In this document: one piece after another, positions 1 through 25,200 of the stretch
Position numbering within the stretch: position 1 is the first letter of the stretch
Layout: each line of letters opens with the position of its first letter
NCBI RefSeq assembly: GCF_027579695.1
Contig: NC_083577.1
Span: 91,712,016 to 91,776,015, forward strand
DNA: 64,000 nucleotides
Source of the DNA: Neoarius graeffei
Taxonomy: Eukaryota; Chordata; Actinopteri; Siluriformes; Ariidae
Reading direction: 5' to 3'
Made by a program: the position numbers and the translations under genes
Notes under the pieces: model-generated
Databases searched by the model: none
Told to the model about the DNA's origin: nothing
Seen by the model: the letters and a program-made list of their open reading frames with translations, nothing else

Positions 1-540
1 TGTCAGTGAGGTCATTAGAATTCATTAATTCAGTGAGGCATCTACGTGAGGCCATGTGTGGCTCTATGTGATTCCTGTCTATTACTTTCTCCGTACAGTT
101 GAAGACCCCTCCCGAAAGTAAAATCTCCTCAGGATCACAACCATGTAAAACAGTGTCCAAATCATTTAAGAACAACATTCTCTCAAAAGGCAAAGTAGGT
201 GAATACACACCAACAAAGGCCAAAAAAATATTTTCAAATTTGGCTCTGACTTTTAAAAGCCTACCCTTTGAAATCTCCTCAACCTCACAGGAAATAGGAG
301 TAAAGGTTCTGGAGAATAAAATGGCAACCCCACCACTAATTGAAGTGTTGTGGCTTAACAGTGCAAGTCCATCAAACTCTCTTACCCAGTCAACTTCACT
401 GATTGTGTCGGTCGGAATGAGTTTCTTGAACAAAAACAACATCAAACCTTTTTTGTTTTATTGTCTCAAACAAAGTTGCTCTCTTAATTCCTTCTCTGGC
501 CCCATTTACATTTAGAGAAGCAACCCGGATTCCCTTCATA
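1..540 (-). pseudogene. LINE ORF2 fragment: APE-type endonuclease N terminus
   Basis: Reads from a Met at about 540 as MKGIRVASLNVNGAREGIKR, continuing with FDVVFVQETHSD. This is the classic start of an L1/Tx1-group apurinic endonuclease: the SLNVNG strand, then the catalytic glutamate of QETHSD. The frame stops soon after QETHSD, and the continuation (SEVDWVREFDGLA and onward to base 1) is in another frame, so it is a pseudogene. It lies directly 3' of the ORF1 tail at 587-795, as expected for ORF2. The reverse transcriptase would be beyond the left edge. Confidence 0.7.
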
Positions 541-586
541 AATAAAAGAAACAGCTGTGTATACATCATGATGAAACAAAAGGAAA

Positions 587-795
587 TTAAGCTTTGTCCC
601 AACTGTCGTTCATTAGAACATTAAGCTTAGTTAAAAATTTCTTAAGGCAGTAAACCTCCTGTTCAGCAAAACAGTTCTCACTCAGGAAAGACCTGGTTTT
701 CATTATAAACTGTTCTACGTCTGGGAAGAAATCATCCACACGCACATTTCTAGTGTGCTTTGTCTCTTTCAGAAACAACTTAATGTCATCTACAC
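587..795 (-). pseudogene. LINE ORF1 C-terminal piece
   Basis: Reads SVDDIKLFLKETKHTRNVRV, then a helical DFFPDVEQF segment, ending LTKLNVLMNDSWDKA at a stop just before ORF2. This is the conserved tail of Tx1-like ORF1 proteins. Its upstream continuation is at 2023, on the far side of the inserted element 798-2021. The two parts are not in the same frame once the insert is set aside, so ORF1 was already broken. Confidence 0.65.
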
Positions 796-864
796 TATTG
801 AGGTATTTCACCTGACGTCACAGGGTCACGTGACGCCCCGGTGTCCACCATTTTGGACGGCAAG

Positions 865-1365
865 CTAGCTAATGTCAACAACAGTAGCTAGTATGTTACT
901 GTAGCAATATTTACGTTCAGTCATTTGGATGACTGTTAAAACCTTTCAGTCTCAAGTTTTTCCTTTACTGGATTTACTAGTTTACTGAGCTAGCGCGAGA
1001 TGGCTCCCGGCTCGGCCGCCGAGCGCGCGATGGCTCCCGGCTCGGCCGCCGAGCGCGCGATGGCTCCCGGCTTGGCCGGAGAGCGCGCGATGGCTCCCGG
1101 CTCGGCCGCCGGGCGCGCGATGGCTCCCGGTTCGGCCGCCTAGCGCGCGATGGCTCCCGGCTCGGCCGGAGAGTGCGCGATGGCTCCCGGCTCGGCCGGA
1201 GAGCGCGCGATGGCTCCCGGCTTGGCCGAGCGCGCTAGCTCAGTAAACGAGTAAATCCAGTAAAGGAAAAACTTGAGATTGAAAGGTTTTAACAGTCATC
1301 CAAATGACTGAACGTAAATATTGCTACAGTAACATACTAGCTACGATGTTGTTGACATTAGCTAG
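865..1365. repeat. 130-bp inverted repeat around a GC-rich 30-bp minisatellite
   Basis: Arms at about 865-995 and 1226-1365 are near-perfect reverse complements (AGCTAATGTCAACA facing its complement, and so on inward to the motif CTAGTTTACTGAGCTAGCGC). Between them are eight copies of a 30-bp unit with core GCGCGATGGCTCCCGGCT, with small variants such as GCCGCCG or GCCGGAG at the unit ends. The whole could fold into a long hairpin with a GC-rich loop. Confidence 0.85.
991..1230. repeat. 30-bp tandem repeat, 8 copies
   Basis: Units begin near 991, 1021, 1051, 1081, 1111, 1141, 1171 and 1201. The core ATGGCTCCCGG is present in all eight. The units are very GC- and CpG-rich, unlike the AT-rich flanks. 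Confidence 0.9.
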
Positions 1366-1616
1366 TGCTAACAGCTAGTTGCTAATACACTGCTACAACT
1401 ACACCGACCCTAATAATACAGTTCTTGGTCATTGCCTGGTAACAGCAAATTTATAACGGGCCATGTCTCAACAGACTAAGAAGTTATTTCAATGACATTT
1501 AATAACATTTTGTTTATCCTGAGGACCGAAAGTAAATGAAAATGTGAACAAACCTTAGCTGTAATAAGATGGCGACCACCGGCTCCAGGGACGACCCGCT
1601 GATGTAGGCATGTTAC

Positions 1617-1901
1617 CCAGCCTGACACAAAATATTTGTAGGCATCCAAACTCGTATACGCTTTCAGATCAATACCTGTGTATGGCGATGGGTTTTTAAC
1701 GACATAGGTATACAGATCATGTGGGCCGAAGTCAGGTAAAGACGAGGGCTTCGTGTACTTCCGTACGTCAGTGAACAATCCTGGTGGAAGCAGGTAAACG
1801 TCGTTCTCTAAGCCTGCTAAACTCAATTTTTGCAAATACCTCTCCCTCTGCTCGCCCTGTAAATGCCCTATGTCGCTGGATAGTGAAGGTGTTTTCTGCA
1901 T
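1617..1901 (-). pseudogene. First coding exon of a YqaJ/SWIM-type transposon protein
   Basis: From a Met at 1901 the exon reads MQKTPSLSSDIGHLQGEQRE, then KLSLAGLENDVYLLPPG, and near its end DLYTYVVKNPSPYTGI and SLDAYKYFVSGW. It ends at a GTAACA donor (complement at 1611-1616). The DLYTYV / AYxSLDAY pattern is the N-terminal signature of the abundant fish proteins that carry a SWIM finger and YqaJ exonuclease in later exons. Those exons are absent here, so this is a remnant. A related exon lies at 37669-37993. Confidence 0.6.
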
Positions 1902-2022
1902 CTCGCTCCTTTTTCTTTTATGTTTTTCGTTTGTCGCCTTCCTCGCATTCAAACTGATTCGAGCCGTGCCGTCCAAAATGGCAGTGTCACATGACTTGGT
2001 CACGTGAGTGAAATACCTCAAT

Positions 2023-2594
2023 AGATGCGACTGGTAAAGCCACTCGGCCGTAAGCTGTAATTCACACTACAGTCGGAGAAATCGCTTTCATTTTCAGCAT
2101 CGCTTGAAGTGGCAGTAAGAGTTTTGTTCTTTTTAGCTTTCTTTTTAACAACGTCCTGTTTTCTCTTTGGTGGAACTTTGAAAACATTCTCTTCTGAATC
2201 TATGAGCATTTCATCAGCAGAGACTGAACACTGACTGCAGTTAGTGACCGACTCGTTGCTGTTTTGCGAACTGTCTGCGGTCCCAGATTCAGAGCTAGCG
2301 TTCCCCTCTACAGCACACTCGGAACTGCTGAGTTCAGTTTGAGAAGCAGGAATATTAATTCCTGTAGTCTCGTGAGGTTCATCTGCTTCAGCGACACCGG
2401 GTGAACCCGGTAACTCATTCCCAGTGCTCAGACCAGTCTCTGCAAATCGCCCCTCTCTGAGGTTTTCATCAGCCTCACCAGCATTTTCCCCTTGTCCCTC
2501 TGATTCACCCCCTTTAAAGGGACAAGCTCGCACCAGGTGCCCCATTTCACCGCAGCCCAAACATTTCACACTGGTTGCTGCAAAAACAACGTAG
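2023..2594 (-). pseudogene. LINE ORF1 middle piece with CCHC zinc knuckle
   Basis: Reads NYVVFAATSVKCLGCGEMGH and on to LVRACP: a CX2CX4HX4C knuckle. An acidic, serine-rich stretch and a basic PPKRKQDVVKKKAKKNK patch follow. The knuckle plus acidic linker is typical of Tx1-like LINE ORF1, an RNA-binding protein. Upstream it is cut at 2595 by a hAT insertion and continues at 5605; downstream it is cut by the element ending at 2021. Confidence 0.7.
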
Positions 2595-3784
2595 TTAAAA
2601 TTCAGTGGCGGCTGCTGGTTTTTAAAACAGGGGAAGCCCATTTTACGCATTCATCGTAAAACCTGTAGGCCGGATATCAAAGCACAGAAAGGTGTGCCCC
2701 ATTAGCATAGTGAACTAGACAACCCCACCTAGTGGCAGAAAGTATTTTTGCTTGTACATTTCATGTTATAGTCTGGCTTGCCAGGCTAGTGCCTCATATC
2801 CTTAATCAAAAATATCAAACATCCAAAAATCACTGGCTATTCAACGAAGAGCCTTGAACATCATACCCTGATATGCAACACAGAGTCTTTAACACAACAC
2901 CCAGCTGTGCAACACATCCTTGAACAACATCTGCAACACAGTCTGGAAATTCATAACCAGGTAGGCTATGCAACACACAGAACCTTGAATATTATACCCA
3001 GGTATAACCTATAACACAGAGCCCACCATTCTCTTAACATTACTGAACAATATACACACTTCACATTCATGAGCATGAACACTATTTATACACAAATTCT
3101 GCCCTCCGCTCCTTTTCCAGAAAATGGTCTGTGACCCTGTCATACCAGCTGGTTGTGCTTTCCAGAGACTTCACCAATTTCTGTTAGCAGCTAGCACTGC
3201 AGATCCCAATAAGGCTCAAGCTAGCCTACAACCAGATTGAACTACAAATGAAATAAACGAGTGAATTCACGAATGATCAAACTGATAGAATGGATGAAAG
3301 TTAACAGAGCACAACGAGTAATATTTGCATTTATTTACAGAGTAATGTACAGAGACATCAATGAGAAGAACCGTTTATATGAAAAGAAATTCGGACAGCA
3401 CTTTGGCACACGACTGCACTTTCTCGACATCCGCTAGGGACTGACTGATCATACTTCCGTGTTCCTCGCCGAAGTACCGCCCTCCTCATGTCTTTCAAAC
3501 ACTACCTCCAATAATCCTTTATCAGCCCGGCTTCTTGTCCCTCCCACTGTCTCGTTTAGTCCCAGAGAAGCCCGGCTTCCCTGGAAGTGACGATTTTGTT
3601 GATTTTAACCAATAACAACTAGCCAAAATTGGCTGTTCAGAGCCGTCTCATAGACTGCAACGGATACCCGGCTGCCAGTCAGTGTTGCCAGATACTGCTG
3701 ACGTTTTCCATCCCAAAATATGTTCAAAACCCGCCAAAATGCACTTAAAACCGCCCAATCTAGCAACACTGCTGCCAGTCCATA

Positions 3785-5347
3785 CAGGGAGTGCAGAATT
3801 ATTAGGCAAGTTGTATTTTTGAGGATTAGTTTTATTATTGAAAAACAACTATGTTCTTGATGAACCCAAAAGACTCATAAATATCAAAGCTGAGTATTTT
3901 TGGAAGTTGGAGTAGGGCTTTCTTAGTTTTAGCTATCTTAGGAGGATATCTGTGTGTGCAGGTGACTATAACTGTGCATAATTATTAGGCAACTTAACAA
4001 AAAACAAACATATACCCATTTCACTCATTTATTTTCACCAGGGAAACCAATATAACAACTCAACATTCACTAATATACATTGCTGGCATTAAAAAAAAAA
4101 CCAAAAACAAATCAGTGACTAATATAGCCGCCTTTCTTTACAAGGACACTCAAAAGCCTGCCATCCATGGATTCGGTCAGTGTTTTGATCTGTTTGCGAT
4201 CAACATTGCGTGCAGCAGCAACCACAGCCTCCCAGACACTGTTCAGAGATGTGTACTGTTTCCCCTCCTTGTAGATCTCACATTTGATGAGGGACCACAG
4301 GTTTTCTATGGGGTTCAGATCAGGTGAACAAGGAGGCCACGTCATTAATCTTTCTTCCTTTAGACCCTTTCTGGCCAGCCATGCTGTGGAGTACTTGGAT
4401 GCGTGTGATGGAGCATTGTCCTGCATGAAAATCATGTTTTTCTTGAAGGATGCTGACTTCTTCCTGTACCACTGCTTGAAGAAGGTGTCTTCCAAAAACT
4501 GACAATAGGACTGGGAGTTGAGCTTGACGCCATCCTCAACCCGAAAAGGTCCCACAAGCTCATCTTTGATGATACCAGCCCATACCAGTACCCCACCTCC
4601 ACCTTGCTGGCGTCTGAGTCGGACTGGAGCTCTCTGCCCTTTGCTGATCCAGCCACGAGCCCATCCATCTGGCCCATCAAGACTCACTCTCATTTCATCT
4701 GTCCATAAGACCTTAGAAAAATCAGTCTTGTGATACTTCTTGGCCCAGTCTTGACGTTTCATCTTGTGTGTCTTGTTCAGTGGTGGTCGTTTTTCAGCCT
4801 TTGTTACCTTGGCCGTGTCCCTGAGTATTGCACACCTTGTGCTTTTTGACACTCCAGTGATGTTGCAGCTCTGAAATATGGCAAAACTGGTGGCGAGTGG
4901 CATCTTGGCAGCTTCACGCTTGACTTTCCTCAGTTCACGGGCAGTTAGTTTGCGCCTTTTTTTTTTCAACACGCTTCTTGCGACCCTGTTGACTATTTTG
5001 AATGAAACGCTTGATTGTTCGATGGTCACGCTTCAAAAGCTGGGCAATTTTAAGAGTGCTCCATCCCTTTGCAATATATGTCACTATTTTTGACTTTTCT
5101 GAGTCCGTCAAATCCCTCTTCTGACCCATTTTGCCAAAGGAAAGGAAGTTGCCTAATAATTTTGCACACCTGATATAGGGTGTTAATGTCATTAGACCAC
5201 ACCCCTTTTCATTACAGAGATGCACATCACCTGGTATGCTTAATTGGTAGGAGGCTTTCAAGCCTATGCAGCTTGGAGTAGGCCAACATGCATAGAGAGG
5301 GTAATGTGGTCAACATACTCATTTGCCTAATAATTCTGCACTCCCTG
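3785..5347 (-). mobile_element. Tc1-like transposon, full length
   Basis: Inverted ends CAGGGAGTGCAGAATTATTA with TA on both flanks (3783-3784 and 5348-5349), 1563 bp, carrying one transposase gene on the minus strand (4112-5129). Further CATAATTATTAGGCAACTT motifs sit inside both ends, giving inner repeats of the terminal sequence. The family is common in teleosts. It is nested in a hAT, which is nested in a LINE, so it is the youngest of the three. Confidence 0.93.
4112..5129 (-). pseudogene. Tc1-like transposase, one frameshift
   Basis: Cut-and-paste transposase of the Tc1/mariner superfamily, about 340 residues. It starts MGQKRDLTDSEKSKIVTYIA at 5129, with a paired-like HTH (GWSTLKIAQLLKRDHRTIKR) and a basic GRKKR linker. 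The reading frame changes in the poly-T/poly-A run at about 4958-4967. The second frame carries the catalytic domain: WTDEMRVSL with the first Asp, MQDNAPSH with the second, and SPDLNPIENLW with the glutamate (DD34E spacing). The C terminus is complete. Apart from the homopolymer slip the gene reads cleanly, so it decayed recently or the slip is a sequencing error. Confidence 0.9.
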
Positions 5348-5604
5348 TAGAGCCCATTGAAATAAGAAAGGTTACAGCCTGGCAGCAAAGGTGATTCTCG
5401 TAGCGAACTGCAAGTTCATCAGACATCACTCAAATAAGTAACAGGATAGTTATGAACATAAATACAATCTTGGGCATATATTATGTTATGCAAGTTATTG
5501 TTTTAATGAGAATTCAACGTCGTAGACGCCGCAGTTTGGGGAGAGAATTTTAGGTGAAGCTCGGCTTCCCTTGTTGTCTCTGAGAAATCGCCCCTGTTAA
5601 AATG

Positions 5605-5930
5605 ATCAACATTAACATTCAGCCTTAGATCCGACTCGTCCTTATTATCTTTCAGGATCATGTAGACGAACCGTCTAAAGGACGCTACATGTTTAAGCAG
5701 CGGAGATTTACTGGCGAGAGGAATTTGTTTAAAAGGTGACACCAGTTTGCCATAACGTGATAATGTGTGTGCTGGAACATGATCCTGAAGAAATGCTGTA
5801 CATTTGATAAACAACCTTTCTAGACGGGGAAGAGAACTGAGGTAAAAACACCATCAGTTCCCGCTCCGCGTTCAACAACATCATTCGCCATTTCGGCTCT
5901 CTGAGGAACAGGACAGCCGCGTTATTCAGG
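5605..5930 (-). pseudogene. LINE ORF1 N-terminal piece
   Basis: Reads HTLSRYGKLVSPFKQIPLAS, then SPLLKHVASFRRFVYMILKD and NVNVDHF, the RRM-like segment that precedes the zinc knuckle in Tx1-type ORF1 proteins. It runs straight into the hAT duplication at 5597-5604, and its continuation NYVVFAATSVKC is at 2594. More N-terminal sequence (for example NAAVLFLREP) can be glimpsed in other frames up to about 6000. Confidence 0.65.
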
Positions 5931-6189
5931 GCTGCTGAGAGAATATTGTCATGACCGACAGCTAAACCGCGAACTCCCCCGCTGGCAGCCGAGACATTCT
6001 AACTGCATGACGCCGCGTGAGTTGATCCAGACTCCTCCCACACCCGGGACAGCCACGCCTCCGGCACAAAGGCGGAGCCAGACGTCCCAGTAAACAACCT
6101 CTGTACTAATTTTACTATATCAAGTAAGCCAGATGTTAAAGCGCTACGATTAAGGTGTTTATTTTAAAGATAGAAAAGTTAGAAAAACA

Positions 6190-6800
6190 TTACGCTCCTG
6201 CTCCATACACTCACTCACTCTACACACACAACACTCAGCTCCATACACTCACTCACACTCACTCCACACCACTCAGCTCCATACACTCACTCACACTCAC
6301 TCCACACCACTCAGCTCCATACACTCACTCACACTCACTCCACACCACTCAGCTCCATACACTCACTCACACTCACTCCACACCACTCAGCTCCATACAC
6401 TCACTCACACTCTCTCACTCCACACACCACTCAGCTCCATACACTCACTCACACTCACTCCACACCACTCAGCTCCATACACTCACTCACACTCACTCCA
6501 CACCACTCAGCTCCATACACTCACTCACACTCTCTCACTCCACACACCACTCAGCTCCATACACTCACTCACACTCTCTCACTCCACACACCACTCAGCT
6601 CCATACACTCACTCACTCTACACACACAACACTCAGCTCCATACACTCACTCACACTCACTCCACACCACTCAGCTCCATACACTCACTCACACTCACTC
6701 CACACCACTCAGCTCCATACACTCACTCACACTCTCTCACTCCACACCACTCAGCTCCATACACTCACTCACACTCACTCCACACCACTCAGCTCCACTC
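6190..6800. repeat. Minisatellite, unit about 38 bp
   Basis: About sixteen tandem copies of CAGCTCCATACACTCACTCA plus a variable ACACTCACTCCACACCACT part (variants with CTCTCACTCCACACAC). The only bases not G-free are in the CAGCTC core, so long reading frames appear on the plus strand; these are artefacts of the repeat. Confidence 0.95.
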
Positions 6801-7133
6801 TCTCTCTCTCTCTCCCCCCGCAGTGAGACTGACCTGAGCGCGTTAACCGGTGGGTTATTCAGAGTGATTAAAGCGATTGATCCCCTCACGCGCGTGCACC
6901 GAGCCATTGCGTCCAACCAGCGCTGTTCCGGAATAAACTGTCCCGCTCTGACTGTCAGTGACTCTCCGTCAGTGTCAGTGACTCTCTGTGAGTCTCTCTC
7001 TCTCTGCGGCCTGAGCAGCTGCGGCTCAGTTTAAAACTGGACTTTGTTCCGGTGCACAAACTGCAGTGTGTGTTTACTGTTCCAGCAGCTGAAGGAGGGT
7101 TCAGGAGCTGCAGCACTGCGCACAACTGCGCTC
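6801..7133. other. Short GC-richer unique stretch between two satellites
   Basis: Holds several CpGs (CTCACGCGCGTGCACC), a duplicated GTCAGTGACTCTC phrase and no convincing reading frame. It could be distal upstream sequence of tmem41a, whose first exon starts at 8259, but nothing in it proves that. Confidence 0.3.
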
Positions 7134-7340
7134 TCACATACACACACACACACACACACTCTCAATCTCTCTCTCACACACTCTCTCTCACACACACACA
7201 CTCTCAATCTCTCTCTCACACACTCTCTCTCACACACACACACACACACACTCTCAATCTCTCTCTCACACACTCTCTCACACACACACACACACACACT
7301 CTCTCTCACACACACACACACACAATCTCTCTCTCACACA

Positions 7341-7373
<33 letters not shown>

Positions 7374-7875
7374 ACTCTCTCTCACACACACACACACACA
7401 CACTCAATCTCTCTCTCTCACACACACTCACTCTCTCTCTCACACACACACACACACACTCTCAATCTCTCTCTCTCACACACACACACACTCTCAATCT
7501 CTCTCTCACACACTCTCACACTCTCTCTCACACACACACTCTCTCAATCTCTCTCTCACACTCTCACACTCTCTCTCACACACACACTCAATCTCTCTCT
7601 CACACACTCACACACTCTCTCAATCTCTCTCTCACACACTCACTCTCTCTCTCACACACTCACACACTCTCTCAATCTCTCTCTCACACACTCAATCTCT
7701 CTCTCACACACTCACACACTCTCTCAATCTCTCTCTCACACACTCACTCTCTCTCTCACACACTCTCTCAATCTCTCTCTCACACACACACACACACACT
7801 CTCTCAATCTCTCTCTCACTCACACTCTCTCTCTCTCACACACACTCTCACACACACACACACTCTCACACACAT
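7134..7875. repeat. CA/CT compound microsatellite
   Basis: About 740 bp of interleaved (CA)n and (CT)n blocks with the recurring phrase CTCTCAATCTCTCTCTCACA. Two long overlapping plus-strand frames rich in His, Ser, Leu and Thr are translations of the repeat. Confidence 0.96.
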
Positions 7876-8258
7876 CGCAATCCAGGATGGGCATAAACTC
7901 GAGGCAAAATAATACATATAGTCCAGTGTATTTAATAAATGTGTTTTTATGACTATTTTAGTAAAAATATATATTTTTTAACTAAAAAATAATAAAATTC
8001 TAATCTAATTCTCTGTGTGGTTTTGAGCTGCCTGTCTATGATTCCTGATTCATTTCCCTCATTTGTGTTACTGTTTTTATTTTATTTCCTAAAACGTATT
8101 TTTCATTTTATGTATTTATTGATGTTCTCCACACACGCTTTATTAAACTTTTAAAAATTTGTAAGCAAGCACGAATTCCAATTGGCTGCCCACACTCACA
8201 TGATCTATTCAAGGCCCGCCCACATTGTTCTGCACTTCCTGGTTGTGTTTCTGTAAAC
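7876..8258 (+). promoter_or_regulatory. Proximal upstream region and 5' UTR of tmem41a
   Basis: AT-rich up to about 8160. The last 100 bases then contain an inverted CCAAT box (ATTGGCTG near 8180) and a GC-box-like CCCGCCC near 8215, before the ATG at 8259. No TATA box is placed sensibly. A transcription start cannot be fixed from sequence. Confidence 0.35.
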
Positions 8259-22513
<14,255 letters not shown>

Positions 22514-22745
22514 TGTACTACACTCACGCACAGTTTACACTGGACTTTTAAATGTTTGTATAGGTGCTATATTACTGTGTGTGTGTATAATTTTTTTTTT
22601 TTTAATGTCATGTGATCACCTCATGATGAATGGACCAGTATAAATACTTCAAATGAACTTGCAATAGAATCCAGTACATCTGTTGAACAACAAGCAAAGA
22701 TTCAGCGAATAAGAAATCTTTGTTATAAATGTAATTAAAGGCAAA
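22514..22745 (+). terminator. tmem41a: tmem41a 3' UTR with possible poly(A) signal
   Basis: ATTAAA at 22734-22739 is the nearest plausible signal, 220 bp after the stop. The UTR holds a T-run at 22591. Confidence 0.4.
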
Positions 22746-23196
22746 ACTAGTTTTTGACTTGTTACTAACTTTAACCCTTACCTCTGTACTTATATACACA
22801 AGTGGAAAACAAAACATCAGATTTATCTCATCACTTTAATTTCAGTGTGGGTTTGTGTTTTATAAACATTAGGGTCTGGTCCCACAACACTGATAACTAC
22901 AGTATAACTCCAACTCTGACTCTCCCTCTGCCTGAGTTTAGTTCCAGTCTGGAGCAGAAACACCACAGCTATAATCCCCACTATAATATCACTTGGTCCT
23001 GAGACTCAGGGAAATAAATGCATGAAACTTAGGAATAGTCATGAAAGTTTTTTTCAAGTTGTAGCACATTATTCGGGGTCAATACTGTACAGCTTAGACT
23101 TCAAAACAACCCATGCACACACACTAGTAGTTGATAAAATACAGATAGGTCACGGATTACGGAAATATAATAAAAATGTATTATATATATATAATA

Positions 23197-23381
23197 ACCT
23201 AAGGGTTAGAGAAGCAGCTTTGGGACCAAAAGGTCGCCAGTTTGATTCCCTGGACCAGCAGGAATGGCTGAAGTGCTCTTGAGCAAGGCACTGAACCCCC
23301 AACTGCCCGCCAGGTATGCTGGGTATGTTGTACATCACTCTGGATAACAGTGTCCACTTGATGCCAGTAATGTAATGTAAA
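23197..23381 (+). mobile_element. Short tRNA-derived SINE of another family
   Basis: AGGGTTAGAGAAGC (A-box-like) and AGTTTGATTCCC (B-box-like) are followed by the typical fish SINE body GAGCAAGGCACTGAACCCCC and a tail ending ATGTAATGTAA. Confidence 0.7.
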
Positions 23382-24419
23382 ATACGGAGTGGTTACGGAT
23401 TTTAATATGGATGCAAATAATTTACAGATCGGTCACAGACATTTCAGTATATTACAGATTGGCTACTGATTTCATACAGATGATGCCTCACAGATAAAAA
23501 TTTAAGAAGTCTAAAACAAACGTTTGGGCTTATGAAGTTCATAATTAAAATATCTTACCTGCATTCGTACGTTTATTAATTTACTGGGGTGTATGGGGTG
23601 TCCAGTGGGAGTAGCTCCTCTGGTGGGGGGCTAGTACCTCTGATGGGGGAGCTTGCTGTGTCCTTTTTTAGGACAGCTCATCCATCTCTGGCCTTCCGTC
23701 TGACACCCAGCTCTCACCTGTGGCTCCTAGTAGCTGTAGCATGTGCAGCGGCCACACCCCGGTAAACCACTTCGGCAGGTGGGCTAAACCAGGTGAGGGT
23801 AGTTGTCGGGCCTCAAGCCCTCAGCAAGCTTTAAGGAATGCCTTTCCCAAGCATGTGAAGTCTGGACTTGCACTGATGGGGCGGAGGTGACCAACAGTAG
23901 GTCCAACGGCCAAGAAGGTGAACCAGCAGGCCTTGCAGAAGGCTCAGGGCATGACAGGGCACAGAAGATGCCATGGCTATCTGCTGCATCCATCCCTATC
24001 ACCAGCCGTCTTGCTCTGTCTTGCCACTGGACTATGATAGGAATGGACGAGAGAGTGAGGCTGACTCTGCACAACTCTGCCTCACTTTAATCAAATTCAC
24101 GTGCATTTCACGACATCACCCTTTTCACTTGAAGTCCTGTGGCGATGGGCGAGCGATGAAGCAGCAGGTGTGGATTCCCTGGAAGCTGTAGCCATGGACC
24201 TGCACACAGGCAGCTCAGACCACAGGGTCGCTTCTCGTTGACCGAAGCAGCAGCGGGATTCGGCAGCCCTCTTTAGGAATGCACTGCTCACCTCCACAGC
24301 CTGAGGAAGGGGCTAGAAAAGGTGCCCTAAAAATTGCCTGCTTCTCACAACCCTGACCAGCATACCACAGTTAGTGGGATCCCATTCAGCAGTTGAAGAA
24401 AAGGAGGGAAAACAAAGAG

Positions 24420-25200
24420 GGTATCCCTTACCCTCACTTCGTGGAATGTACACACACTGCTTGACAACCCTGACGCAGACAGACCAGAGAGAAGAACTGC
24501 ACTAGTAGCACATGAACTGTCTAAGTACAACATCTGCATTGCTACACTGTCCGAAACCCGCCTGGCAGAGAAGGGACAACTCACAGAGGTGGGCACCGGC
24601 TACACCTTCTTTTGGAGTGGCTGCAGCAGCAAAAAATGGTGTGAGGCAGGTGTGGGCTTCGCCATCCAATCCAGCTTTGTTAGCAAATAGACAAAACTTC
24701 CCAAGGGCCACAGCGACCGACTCATGACTCTGCATCTCCCCTTGCCCAGAAAGAGTTTTGCCACTGTCATCAGTGCCTATGCCCCCACCATGACGAACCC
24801 AGATGATGTCAAGGACAAGTTCTACAAGGACCTAGAAGCCTTGATTGTCACAGTCCCCAAGTCTGACAAGCTCATCACCTTTGGTGACTTCAATGCTAGA
24901 GTTGGTATGGACTGGACAGCCAGGGAGTCATCGGGAGAAATGGCATTGGCAAGTGCAACAGTAACGGCCTTCTGCTGCTGAAGATGTGTGCCTCAAACCA
25001 GCTTCTCATCACCAACCCTGTTTTCTGCCTCCCAGGCCGCAACAGAACAACATGGATGCACCCAAGATCACGGCACTGGCATCTCATCGGCTACGTCCTT
25101 GTTAGACAGAGAAACCGGCGTGATGTCAGAGTCACCAAGTCCATGTGTGGTGCCGAGTGCTGGACCGACCACAGACTTGTCATTAGCAAGATGAATATTC
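24420..25200 (+). pseudogene. LINE endonuclease domain
   Basis: Reads LTSWNVHTLLDNPDADRPER, then LSKYNICIATLSETRLAEKG with the catalytic Glu, VISAYAPTMTNPDDVKDKFY, FGDFNARVGMDW (the GDFN motif) and, in the next frame, DHRLVISKMN, the terminal SDH-like motif with His. An in-frame TAG lies near 24688 (after SSFVSK), and the frame changes between about 24940 and 24984, so the domain is broken. Confidence 0.75.

Larger units (their letters stand above)
798..2021 (-). mobile_element. YqaJ/ISL2EU-like DNA transposon, truncated or non-autonomous
   Basis: Flanked by TA on both sides (796-797 and 2022-2023). The ends are inverted: TTGAGGTATTTCAC at the left is matched by its complement at the right, followed on both sides by CACGTGAC-type motifs and an ATTTTGGACGGC block. 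The inside holds a first exon of the fish YqaJ/SWIM-type protein family (1617-1901, minus), which autonomous ISL2EU elements carry beside a transposase. No transposase or nuclease core is present. The insertion split a Tx1-like LINE ORF1. Family assignment rests on the exon and the 2-bp target. Confidence 0.6.
2603..5596. mobile_element. Non-autonomous hAT element, itself split by a Tc1
   Basis: Starts CAGTGGCGGC and ends as the complement of CAGGGGCGA, hAT-like ends. It is flanked by 8-bp duplications TTAAAATT (2595-2602) and TTAAAATG (5597-5604), one mismatch apart. Both ends carry a GGGAAGCC motif a few tens of bases in. Without the Tc1 at 3785-5347 it is about 1.4 kb with no transposase reading frame. 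It sits in the ORF1 of the Tx1-like LINE: the ORF1 peptide resumes exactly outside the duplications. Confidence 0.75.
1..6000 (-). mobile_element. Tx1-like (L1-group) LINE, 5' part, decayed and interrupted
   Basis: Minus-strand non-LTR retrotransposon whose ORF1 and the start of ORF2 can be followed from about 6000 down to base 1, where it leaves the window. Order on the minus strand: ORF1 N-terminal part (about 5930-5605), ORF1 middle with a CCHC zinc knuckle (2594-2023), ORF1 C-terminal part (795-587), then the ORF2 endonuclease start (about 540-1). The gaps are two later DNA transposons with target duplications: a hAT at 2603-5596 and a TA-flanked element at 798-2021. The zinc-knuckle ORF1 followed by an APE-type endonuclease is the layout of fish Tx1-like LINEs. 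Several frame changes show it is dead. The exact 5' end is not visible. Confidence 0.75.

Noticed and set aside
991-1230. CRISPR-like spaced repeats
   Set aside because: The units are directly adjacent, GC-rich and without unique spacers, and this is a vertebrate genome.
4115-5093. Plus-strand frames over the first Tc1
   Set aside because: Shadows of the minus-strand transposase.
6155-7952. Three long plus-strand reading frames (223, 302 and 286 codons)
   Set aside because: They are translations of a 38-bp minisatellite and a CA/CT microsatellite with no complex composition.
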